Shown here piece after piece: positions 43,484 to 51,287 of a DNA stretch of 64,000 nt. The notes under the pieces were generated by a model. That model did not search any database, was not told where the DNA came from, and saw only the letters and a list, made by a program, of their open reading frames with translations. Each line of letters starts with the position of its first letter. Position 1 is the first letter of the stretch. The DNA is from Chryseobacterium ureilyticum. Its GTDB lineage: Bacteria > Bacteroidota > Bacteroidia > Flavobacteriales > Weeksellaceae. The stretch is from the NCBI RefSeq assembly GCF_900156735.1, contig NZ_FTOL01000001.1, positions 1,357,773 to 1,421,772 of the forward strand, written 5' to 3'. Both the position numbers and the translations under genes were made by a program.

Positions 43484-43549
43484 AGGCATCATGAAAAACA
43501 GCGTAATAAACTTAATTACAACCTCTTAAACATTTACACCTAAAAAACA

Positions 43550-43568
43550 TTGGTAACGATTTGGTAAC
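43550..43568 (+). repeat. TTGGTAAC direct repeats, candidate integrase arm sites
   Basis: TTGGTAAC occurs at 43550-43557 and 43561-43568 with an 11-base period, one helical turn. Placed 110-130 bases outside the integrase gene toward the host, the repeats fit integrase or Xis arm-type sites. The rest of the 303-base gap (43439-43741) shows no gene. Confidence 0.45.
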
Positions 43569-43741
43569 CTTCTTTTTCAGTTGAGACTTCTTTAAGTCGC
43601 TTTTCAATGCTTAATTCCAATTTTACCATTCCTCTAAAATTCTTTATTCATGCGGGGCTTCACCTGTTTTTACATTTTTCTGAGCATTCAGTACTTTTAT
43701 CATAAAATAAATACAATAATTAATCACTAAAAACAATTATT

Positions 43742-44665
43742 ATGATTCAGTCAGTAACATTTAAAAACCTTAATTGGAACGTAGCAGCAGATTTATATTT
43801 ACCTCCAAACTTTGATGAAAATAAAAAATATGCAGCCATTATCAGTGCTCACCCAATAGGAAGTTGTAAAGAACAAACCTCTGGAAACGTGTATGGAAAG
43901 GCTTTAGCAGACGCAGGTTTTGTCGTATTGGCATTTGATGCATCCTTTCAGGGAGCAAGTGGCGGAGATATCCGTTTCATAGAAGATCCTACGCTAAGAG
44001 TGGAAGATTTCCGTTACGCCTGTGATTACCTTGTAACGCTTCCTTATGTAGATGAAAAACGTATTGGAGTTTTGGGCATCTGTGGTGGTGGTGGCTATGC
44101 TATTAATGCAGCAATGACAGAACGTCGTATCAAAGCTGTAGGAAGTGTAACAGGAGCCAATTATGGTAGACTTTGGAGAGAAGCTTTTGGAAACTGGAGT
44201 CCTATAGAAACTTTAGAAAAAATTGCGGAACAGCGTACTGCTGAGGCAAGAGGTGCAGAACTTCAGATCAATCCTTTTTTACCTCCTTCCGTGGAAGCTG
44301 CAACAGCTGCAGGTATTAAAGATATTGATGTATTGGAAGCTACAGAATATTACAAAACACCAAGAGGAGAAAAGCCAAACGGAGCAACTAGTTATCTGTA
44401 TTCGAGAAGTAGCGCAGCCATGGGTTGGGATGCTTTTTATCTTGCAGAAGTTTTATTAACTCAGCCTTTAATGATAGTAATCGGTGATAAACCTGGTGGT
44501 TTCGGGGCATACAGAGACGGACTGGAAATTATGAGAAGAGCCAGATCAGAGAAAAAGGAACTGGTAATTGCAGAAGGATGGTCACACTATGAATTGTATG
44601 ATCAGCCGGAACCTGTTAAAATAGCATTGGATCGATTGATTCCTTTTTATCAGGAAAATCTATAG
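43742..44665 (+). CDS. Alpha/beta hydrolase, dienelactone-hydrolase-like, with Cys nucleophile
   Basis: A 307-residue alpha/beta hydrolase. The nucleophile elbow reads GICGGGGYA with Cys114 in place of the usual Ser. A histidine in EGWSHYELYD near the end is the likely catalytic His. An early HPIGS loop (AAIISAHPIGSCKEQ) supplies the oxyanion region, and a cap region with an extra 60 residues (residues 145-225) is seen. Cys nucleophiles are known in dienelactone hydrolases and YcjY-like proteins. The gene is the first host-type gene right of the element and is closed by a bidirectional terminator. Substrate unknown. Confidence 0.85.
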   Translation: MIQSVTFKNLNWNVAADLYLPPNFDENKKYAAIISAHPIGSCKEQTSGNVYGKALADAGFVVLAFDASFQGASGGDIRFIEDPTLRVEDFRYACDYLVTLPYVDEKRIGVLGICGGGGYAINAAMTERRIKAVGSVTGANYGRLWREAFGNWSPIETLEKIAEQRTAEARGAELQINPFLPPSVEAATAAGIKDIDVLEATEYYKTPRGEKPNGATSYLYSRSSAAMGWDAFYLAEVLLTQPLMIVIGDKPGGFGAYRDGLEIMRRARSEKKELVIAEGWSHYELYDQPEPVKIALDRLIPFYQENL

Positions 44666-44675
44666 TAGTCAATAC

Positions 44676-44712
44676 AAAAAAGCATTGTTCAAATAATGAA
44701 CGATGCTTTTTT
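44676..44712. terminator. Bidirectional terminator between hydrolase and PAP2 genes
   Basis: A stem of 16 pairs (one G-U) of AAAAAAGCATTGTTCA with TGAACGATGCTTTTTT, loop AATAA, then further Ts. It lies between convergent genes. Confidence 0.88.
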
Positions 44713-44722
44713 TGTTATATGC

Positions 44723-45517
44723 TTAAAAGCTTTTTACCAGCCCTATTCCTACTATTTTATTCTGATAAAAAGGCATAACCATGGTAGATGACAATAGTTT
44801 TTTTTCTTTGTTTTTTCCACGTAACATACTATCAATTTTAGGGAAAAGCCAATAAACAAGTTGAGTGGAAAGTATTCCAAAACCTGCACCTGCCGCAACA
44901 TCCCCCAACCAATGTTTATCATTTAACATTCGATACACTCCGGTAAAAATAGCAAAAGGATATCCTGAAAGACTTAACCAAAAATTGGTGTCCTTATATT
45001 CTCTGAACATAAACTGTGCAGAAGAAAATGCTGTTGCAGAATGACCCGACGGAAATGATAAGGTATTGGATCGATCAGGTCTTTCCTCTTTGACCAGATA
45101 TTTCAACGGCATGGTAAAAGCTGCAGAAATTAATTGAGAGGAAACATAAATAATTGTACGGTCTCTAAGGTTATGCTTTCCTTTTATGCCCATAGCATTA
45201 AGTCCGTATACCATTACAGCGGGAGCATATTGGGTATAGTTGTCCAGGTTGATACGTGCAGGCTGATGTTCATTGATTTCCGTTCGGGTGGAAAGGTTAA
45301 GCTGTTTTAGATTATTCATGGTTAAACCAGCCACGCCATACGCAATTAAAGCTCCGGGAATAATAAGACTTTTATAATTAAGTTTATTCTTTACAATACT
45401 ATCCTGTAAAGGAGCCTGTATCGTGGTACTATCATTGATGCTTTGTGCACTGATGCTACAATAAAAAGAATTGAAAGCAATAACATAAATGAGTGTTTTT
45501 TGAAGAAATTTTACCAT
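44723..45517 (-). CDS. PAP2 family phosphatase
   Basis: A 264-residue membrane phosphatase with a signal peptide (MVKFLQKTLIYVIAFNSFYC ... SAQ). All three PAP2 signature motifs are present: KYLVKEERP, FPSGHSA, and YRMLNDKHWLGD. The hydrophobic segments lie around them. It probably dephosphorylates a lipid pyrophosphate or phosphatidic acid on the periplasmic side. It is the last gene of a minus-strand cluster with a COG4705 membrane protein, TauE/SafE and a two-component system; similar neighbours occur in metal-response clusters. Confidence 0.9.
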   Translation of the reverse strand: MVKFLQKTLIYVIAFNSFYCSISAQSINDSTTIQAPLQDSIVKNKLNYKSLIIPGALIAYGVAGLTMNNLKQLNLSTRTEINEHQPARINLDNYTQYAPAVMVYGLNAMGIKGKHNLRDRTIIYVSSQLISAAFTMPLKYLVKEERPDRSNTLSFPSGHSATAFSSAQFMFREYKDTNFWLSLSGYPFAIFTGVYRMLNDKHWLGDVAAGAGFGILSTQLVYWLFPKIDSMLRGKNKEKKLLSSTMVMPFYQNKIVGIGLVKSF

Positions 45518-45544
45518 TGTAATAAAGAAGGAATTTTAAAATGA

Positions 45545-46288
45545 TTAAGAAGACGTTTCACGATATTTTCTTTGAGAAATAAAAATCATTATTACCATTA
45601 ATAAAAGAGATACTAGGGATGCATTCATTGTTCCTAAATCAAGACCTCCTTTTGCCAGAGGTTTCGTTAAAAGGTCACCAAATGTTGCTCCAAACGGACG
45701 AGTGAATACAAAGGCGATCCAAAACAAAAGAACATGATTAATCTTGGTAAAATAATGAAGTAAGACAACAATTAGAATGATTACTCCTGTAATACATGCT
45801 CCTGTCATATAACCCAATCCTAAATTATCACTCAGGAAATCCCCGAAAGCTGTTCCCAGACTATTGGAAAATAATATGGCTCCCCAATAATAGAATTCTT
45901 TATTTCTCTCAAAAATGGGATAAACCTCAAGATTACCATATCTTTTATTCCATAGAAAAAGTGAAATTAACAGCCCGGAAAGAAGAATTAAACTACCCAT
46001 TAAATATCCTGTATGTAATGTTCGGTCTATGAAATCAGAAATTTCTGTTCCTAATGTTGTTGTTCCGATAATAACAAGCCAATAGACTGATGGACTATAT
46101 TTTTTAAGAGTAAGCTGTACAGATAATATAAGAATGAAAAATGCTAACGTAATAAAAATTCCCATGGTATAGCCCAGATGTAAGGTCATGGAAATAAAAT
46201 CACCCAGAGTTTCTCCTAATGTGGTTGCTACAATTTTCATGAGCCAGAAAAGTATGCTGACTGCTGCTACTTTGTTTGCCGTTCTCAT
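45545..46288 (-). CDS. COG4705-like membrane protein with four internal repeats
   Basis: A 247-residue polytopic protein with about eight membrane helices. Four repeats of the pattern (T/S)xGxxxxDFxxxxLxxGYxxG are clear: TTLGETLGDFISMTLHLGYT, TTLGTEISDFIDRTLHTGYL, NSLGTAFGDFLSDNLGLGYM and RPFGATFGDLLTKPLAKGGL. This is the COG4705 family, whose function is unknown; members often lie beside PAP2 genes and two-component systems and are thought to relate to stress or metal response. It starts 27 bases upstream of the PAP2 stop-start junction, so they are probably co-transcribed. Confidence 0.8.
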   Translation of the reverse strand: MRTANKVAAVSILFWLMKIVATTLGETLGDFISMTLHLGYTMGIFITLAFFILILSVQLTLKKYSPSVYWLVIIGTTTLGTEISDFIDRTLHTGYLMGSLILLSGLLISLFLWNKRYGNLEVYPIFERNKEFYYWGAILFSNSLGTAFGDFLSDNLGLGYMTGACITGVIILIVVLLHYFTKINHVLLFWIAFVFTRPFGATFGDLLTKPLAKGGLDLGTMNASLVSLLLMVIMIFISQRKYRETSS

Positions 46289-46383
46289 TGTATTTATTCT
46301 TGTATTAAGTTGAAATCGATTTTGTTGAAAATGTTTAGGAACAAAATTTTCAAATAATAACCTGTTCTTAAATAATAAATTGA

Positions 46384-47421
46384 TTATGTTGTTTTAAATT
46401 TTGTAAGCACATTATCCTTATAGCAGTAGAATTCATGAATTGTCTTTTTTCCAAATGCATATACTTTTTCAATATGCACTTCATCATAATGTTCCATCAG
46501 ATTATGGTATTTTTCTTTCAGGTCCCCGGATAATTCTTCTGGACGGATACTTTTTTCAATCTCTATTCCCTCATGTGCTTTATATTCCAATACCAGGCGG
46601 GTATCTTTCCAGGATACTGTATAAATATTTTTTTTAGCTGTGGATGAGCTATTGAAAGCAATTTGATCCTGCTGAATAATCTTACCTGAAGTACTCGTCA
46701 TTAAAGTAATTCCTGATACAACCATGGCTCCATATCCTATTTTTCTGAATAGATTTTCGCTAAGATGTGGAAGGATATATTTTACAGTATAAGAAGAAAC
46801 GATAGCAGCGACGGCAATTGCAATTCCCAGCCATAAAGCCGTATTAGAATATAATCCCAGTGAAATATAGATGATCAATTTTATAAGGTGAAGAAATACT
46901 TCATTAGCAGCACGGGTAGCAACAATCTCTTCTTTTTTTAGTCCGAATTTCAGATAAAAACGATTAAAAAGAAGCCCTACCGCTCCGGTAATTCCTGAGA
47001 TAAAACCTGCCATAAAGCCGATGAGTGCCAATGCTGATTTAGGATATTCTTTTCCTGTTTCTTCCACTTTATTTTTAGAAACAAATAATTGCGGAAGATT
47101 GGCAATCAGAAAAAAGGCTACAACCAATTGCAGATAATTCGGATTCACATATTTAATCAGAAAAGCACCTAATAATACAGCCGGAATAGAGAATGGAACA
47201 AACCATAAGAAAATTTTCCAGTTGATATGCTGTTTAAATACAGCAATTCTTGAAGCCGAACTGGTAAAAGTACCAATCGTAAGAGAAAAAGGAACCAGTG
47301 ATGTTGGTAACAGCAGATTCAAAATAGGAATCAGGATAAGGCTTGCACCACCACCACAAATAGCACTGATCCAGAATGCAAGTATTGTTCCTGCGAACAA
47401 AAAGACAATTTTTAAAATCAT
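46384..47421 (-). CDS. Sulfite exporter TauE/SafE family permease
   Basis: A 345-residue protein with about eight membrane helices (for example AFWISAICGGGASLILIPIL and GFMAGFISGITGAVGLLFN; the GxxxGxxGxGGG region is typical of TauE/SafE). A soluble C-terminal extension of about 85 residues (from IYTVSWKDTRLVLEYKAHEG) is unusual for the family. The substrate, probably an anion, is not clear. The ATG at 47421 is preferred over 47475, because the longer form adds a charged, cysteine-containing stretch with weak coding look and no clear ribosome site. Confidence 0.8.
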   Translation of the reverse strand: MILKIVFLFAGTILAFWISAICGGGASLILIPILNLLLPTSLVPFSLTIGTFTSSASRIAVFKQHINWKIFLWFVPFSIPAVLLGAFLIKYVNPNYLQLVVAFFLIANLPQLFVSKNKVEETGKEYPKSALALIGFMAGFISGITGAVGLLFNRFYLKFGLKKEEIVATRAANEVFLHLIKLIIYISLGLYSNTALWLGIAIAVAAIVSSYTVKYILPHLSENLFRKIGYGAMVVSGITLMTSTSGKIIQQDQIAFNSSSTAKKNIYTVSWKDTRLVLEYKAHEGIEIEKSIRPEELSGDLKEKYHNLMEHYDEVHIEKVYAFGKKTIHEFYCYKDNVLTKFKTT

Positions 47422-47524
47422 TTCCAAATAGAATTTACACTTCAGTATGTAAATATTTTCACTACAAAGGTGCAAACTGATTTAGAAGAAATTTTGAATT
47501 TTGCTTTAGCAGATGTTAAGAAAA

Positions 47525-48811
47525 TTATAAATTAATAGAAAAAATATGTTGCCCATTTTCAAACCTGTAATGGATTGTCCAATGATGAAACTTGCAGATT
47601 TCCTGAATGATAGAGAGTCCCAACCCACTTCCATTATTATTGGCAGACAACTTTGAAAATCGTTTGAATAAAAGATCTTCATTAAGTTCTTTATCTCCGG
47701 AATTCGAAATTTCAAAAACAGAACTTGTGAGCCGAATGGAAATGAAACCTCCCTGAGAAGTATGTCTAATAGCATTGATAATAAGATTATTAATCATAAC
47801 CTCTATGAGGCTGCTGTTACCATTTACCCTAATATTACTTGCTATTTCCTGTCCTAATTTTATATCTTTCTGTTCAAAGTGTTCCTGTAGAATAGCAATA
47901 ATTTGATACAATATTTCATCCAGCACAATCGCTTCAGAGTTATCAAACTGATGATTCTCTATTTTAGCCAATAACAAAAGGTTTTTATTGATCCTGGAAC
48001 TTCTTGTAAGTGCTCTATTCATGTCTTCCACAATCAGATATTGTTTTTCCGTAAGATCGTGATCCTGTAGAAGTAAGTCCAGCTTATTTTTAAGAATTGC
48101 AAGTGGCGTTTGAAGCTCATGAGAAGCATTTTCGGTAAATTCCTTTTGGGTTTTATAAACGGAAATATTACGTTCTATAAGTTTTTGAAGGGCTTGATTA
48201 AGTTCTTCAAATTCTGTAATATCGGAAGCTGGAAATTTAATTTTATCTTGACTATTGAGATTAAATGTTTTTAAACGATTCAATGTATCCCTGAATGGCT
48301 TCCAGATAGATGCAGATAGCCTTCTATTAAGATACAAAAGCCCAATAACAATCATAATGAAGAAAAAAACAGTGATCATTGCTATTATTCCAATAGTTTC
48401 ATGAGATTCCTCTATATTGGTTTCTATGGTGAACAGATAAGGATTTCCCTGAATATAAATTACTTTCTTAAGACATCGATATCTTTCTTTCTTATTTTCA
48501 GAGGTAAATAAAAGAGCCTTTTCGTTAATATAAACACTATCTTTCCTGATTTGATCAGCGGAAATCTTTTCAATATTTGTTTCAGGCTGAATATGATTCC
48601 ATAATTGAAGACTTTCTTCCAGCTGTTTTCCAGATAATTTTAACTGATTAAATTCATAAGCTGTTTTCTCTACAATAATCTGATTGTGCTCATCCAGTTC
48701 ACTTTGCCAGATATTGTCCACCACAAAATAATATACAGGAATACTGATGGTGAGTATAACAAGTACATAAATAATAAAAGGTTTTGTAGTCTTATTTAAA
48801 AGTGGCTTCAA
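47525..48811 (-). CDS. Sensor histidine kinase
   Basis: A 428-residue membrane kinase. Two membrane helices (residues 11-31 and 141-161) enclose a periplasmic sensor of about 110 residues. After a short HAMP-like linker the phospho-acceptor is His231 (ENASHELQTPLAIL). The ATPase domain has the N box (INNLIINAIRHTSQGG), the D box (VFEISNSGD) and the G box (NNNGSGLGLSIIQEI). It would phosphorylate the OmpR-type regulator 42 bases upstream. The signal is unknown, though neighbours suggest envelope or metal stress. Confidence 0.93.
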   Translation of the reverse strand: MKPLLNKTTKPFIIYVLVILTISIPVYYFVVDNIWQSELDEHNQIIVEKTAYEFNQLKLSGKQLEESLQLWNHIQPETNIEKISADQIRKDSVYINEKALLFTSENKKERYRCLKKVIYIQGNPYLFTIETNIEESHETIGIIAMITVFFFIMIVIGLLYLNRRLSASIWKPFRDTLNRLKTFNLNSQDKIKFPASDITEFEELNQALQKLIERNISVYKTQKEFTENASHELQTPLAILKNKLDLLLQDHDLTEKQYLIVEDMNRALTRSSRINKNLLLLAKIENHQFDNSEAIVLDEILYQIIAILQEHFEQKDIKLGQEIASNIRVNGNSSLIEVMINNLIINAIRHTSQGGFISIRLTSSVFEISNSGDKELNEDLLFKRFSKLSANNNGSGLGLSIIQEICKFHHWTIHYRFENGQHIFSINL

Positions 48812-48853
48812 GATGATTAAAGTTTTATATTCAAGATTTAATACTGATTTAAA

Positions 48854-49534
48854 TTATTCAACTCCTTCCCACCTATATCCCGTTCCGTACACAGTTTTTA
48901 GGTAATGCTCTGATCCTGCGTCATACAGCTTTTTCTTAAGATTTTTCACATGGGCATAAACAAAATCATGATTGTCAAGCATATCGGCAAAGTCTCCGGA
49001 AAGATGTTCTGCTAATGTGCTTTTAGAAATCACTTTGTTTTTGTTTCCGATAAAATAAATCAGAAGATCAAACTCCTTTTTTGTTAAAAAAATAGGTTCA
49101 TTATTTACAGCAACAGACTTTGCCAAAAGATCAATCTGAAGCTCGTTTTGCTTAATCACATTAGAACTGCTGAACTGCTTTCTCCTGATAATGGAATATA
49201 CTCTCGCCATAAGTTCAGAAAGATGAAAAGGTTTGGTAAGATAATCATCCGCTCCCAGTTTTAATCCTTCAATTTTGTCATCCAGTGCATTTTTTGCTGA
49301 AATGATAATGACCCCATCCTGTTTTTGCTGTTTTTTCAGTTCCTCTAAAATCTTAAGTCCATTTCCATCTGGAAGCATGATATCCAATAGAATACAATCA
49401 TAGTCAAAAGTTTCTATCTTACTCATAGCTTCATTGAATGTTCCAGCATTTTCGCAGAGATAATCTTCTCCGGATAAATATTCAGAAATACTTTTTGCAA
49501 GTTCAGCTTCGTCTTCAACGATTAAAATTTTCAT
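48854..49534 (-). CDS. OmpR-family response regulator
   Basis: A 226-residue regulator. The receiver domain has the acid pocket (LIVEDEAELA), the phosphorylation site Asp51 (CILLDIMLPDG), and Lys101 (DDYLTKPF). The C-terminal winged-helix domain ends in the usual KTVYGTGYRWE. It is the first gene of the minus-strand cluster that runs kinase, TauE/SafE, COG4705, PAP2, some of which may be its targets. Confidence 0.95.
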   Translation of the reverse strand: MKILIVEDEAELAKSISEYLSGEDYLCENAGTFNEAMSKIETFDYDCILLDIMLPDGNGLKILEELKKQQKQDGVIIISAKNALDDKIEGLKLGADDYLTKPFHLSELMARVYSIIRRKQFSSSNVIKQNELQIDLLAKSVAVNNEPIFLTKKEFDLLIYFIGNKNKVISKSTLAEHLSGDFADMLDNHDFVYAHVKNLKKKLYDAGSEHYLKTVYGTGYRWEGVE

Positions 49535-49789
49535 GGGATAAATCTATCACTAAATTTTGAAGAAATTCTGAAGTTTCCATAAATAATATTCTCAAAATTC
49601 AGACAACTCTATGGTGATACCTGATCTTTTCATAGTACCCCCTTTATAATTATATATTTCTCAATCCTTTTTTTTATTAAAATAAGGATTGTTTCTGGTT
49701 TTCTTATAGTATGTTAAATATCTCTTTTTGTGGTTCTTTGGTCTTGTTATTGAATGAAATACATTGCACCATTTCAATATTCACTTAAT

Positions 49790-51064
49790 ATGAAAAAGCA
49801 TGTTTTGATTGTAGGAGGAGGATTTGCAGGAATTAATCTTATAAAATCTCTCAAGAATGACAAAAGGTTTAAAATTACTTTGGTAGATAAAAACAACTAC
49901 CATTTCTTTCCACCGTTGATTTATCAAGTAGCAACATCGTTTATAGAAGCTTCCAATATAAGTTATCCTTTCCGTAAGCTATTTTCTGAGAATAAAAATG
50001 TGAAATTCCATATGGGAAGTCTGATCAAAATAAATTCTGAAAACAAATCCATAGAAACAGATACGGGAATATTAAGTTATGATTATCTCATTCTGGCACT
50101 CGGAACAGAATCTAATTTCTTTGGAATGGAAAATGTAAAAAAACATGCCCTTCCGATGAAGAATATTGAAGAAGCACTTTATCTGAGAAATCATATCCTG
50201 TTAACTTTTGAAGAAGCTGCGCGTAATAAAGATATTACAGAAGCCGAAAAATTACAGAATATTGTTATTGCAGGCGGTGGTCCTACCGGCGTTGAATTGG
50301 CAGGAATGCTTGCTGAAATGGGTGGCTATATTGCGCAAAAAGAATATCCTGAGATCAAATTAAGACTTTCCAGTATCTATCTGATTGATGCACTCCCTTC
50401 TCTGCTTTCACCAATGAGTAAACTTGCTCAGACCACAGCTTATGAAAAGCTTAAAGAATTGGGTGTAAAGGTACTTCTGAATGTTTCTGTAAAAGATTAT
50501 GTAGATTCCAAAGTGATCTTAAGTGATGGAAAATCAATAGAAACTGAAACCCTGATCTGGACTTCAGGAGTGATTGGACGCGAAATAAATGGCTTGCCGG
50601 AAGAAAGTATAGGCAAAGGAAGAAGAATTCTGGTAGACGCTTACAATAAAGTGGAAAATACCGAAAATATCTATGCTTTGGGGGATATCAGCCTTATGCT
50701 TTCAGAAGAAAAATATCCGAAAGGACATCCTCAGCTTGCTCAGGTCGCTATACAACAAGGAAAAAATCTTGCTGCTAATTTTAAGCGGATAGAAGATGAA
50801 AAAGTATTGGAACCCTTCCGGTATAGTGATAAAGGTAGTATGGCGATTATTTCAAAATATAATGCAGTAGTAGATCTTCCGAAACATTCATTCAAAGGAT
50901 TTATCGCGTGGCTTACATGGCTTTTTATCCATATTATTCCTTTGGTAGGATTTGGAAATAAAGTTCAGTTGGCAGTGGACTGGTTCCGTTTATTTATTAC
51001 CAATAATCCTTCTATCAGGCTGATTCTTTATCCCAAAAGAAATGCAGGAAACGGATCGTCATAA
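49790..51064 (+). CDS. ndh: Type II NADH dehydrogenase (NDH-2), FAD-dependent
   Basis: A 424-residue flavoprotein. The FAD site is VLIVGGGFAGINL at the N-terminus, and the NADH site is VIAGGGPTGVELAGMLAEM near residue 160. The motif ENIYALGDIS binds the flavin near residue 290. A C-terminal membrane-binding segment (GFIAWLTWLFIHIIPLVGF) is typical of NDH-2. It would pass electrons from NADH to quinone without pumping protons. The ATG at 49790 (MKKHVLIVGGGF) is preferred over 49754, which would add 12 residues before the nucleotide-binding strand. Confidence 0.92.
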   Translation: MKKHVLIVGGGFAGINLIKSLKNDKRFKITLVDKNNYHFFPPLIYQVATSFIEASNISYPFRKLFSENKNVKFHMGSLIKINSENKSIETDTGILSYDYLILALGTESNFFGMENVKKHALPMKNIEEALYLRNHILLTFEEAARNKDITEAEKLQNIVIAGGGPTGVELAGMLAEMGGYIAQKEYPEIKLRLSSIYLIDALPSLLSPMSKLAQTTAYEKLKELGVKVLLNVSVKDYVDSKVILSDGKSIETETLIWTSGVIGREINGLPEESIGKGRRILVDAYNKVENTENIYALGDISLMLSEEKYPKGHPQLAQVAIQQGKNLAANFKRIEDEKVLEPFRYSDKGSMAIISKYNAVVDLPKHSFKGFIAWLTWLFIHIIPLVGFGNKVQLAVDWFRLFITNNPSIRLILYPKRNAGNGSS

Positions 51065-51287
51065 TTAAATCCATTCCTAAGGAAAATAATCAGCATCTGG
51101 ATTGATATTAATTTTAATTGATTACTAAATTTTATTTCTGCAAAAAATCTTGTTGTATAAGTGAATAATCGGTCATCTTGTTTTTGGATTAAAAATTTTA
51201 AAAGGCGCTTTAGGGGAGTTTTTATAAGATATTTCATAAATTTACATTTCTGTATCCAATTGAGGTCAGTATTAAAATTCTTCTCAG

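Larger units (their letters stand above)
2657..43568. mobile_element. Bacteroidetes-type integrative conjugative element (CTnDOT-like)
   Basis: The block contains an IntDOT-like tyrosine integrase at the right end, excisionase-like HTH genes, relaxase and coupling-protein genes, a probable oriT, a CTnDOT-order tra operon, topoisomerase III, and cargo (arsenic resistance, DNA-damage cassette, RHS cassette). Host-type genes resume at 43742. The right limit is set just past repeats next to the integrase (43550-43568). The left limit is a guess: the alkB-dnaE-dinB cassette is included because it adjoins DUF3945/topB genes typical of such elements, but no matching direct repeat between the two ends was found by eye. 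The element could begin anywhere between about 1.2 and 8.8 kb. traK and traO are broken, so the element may no longer transfer itself. Confidence 0.7.
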
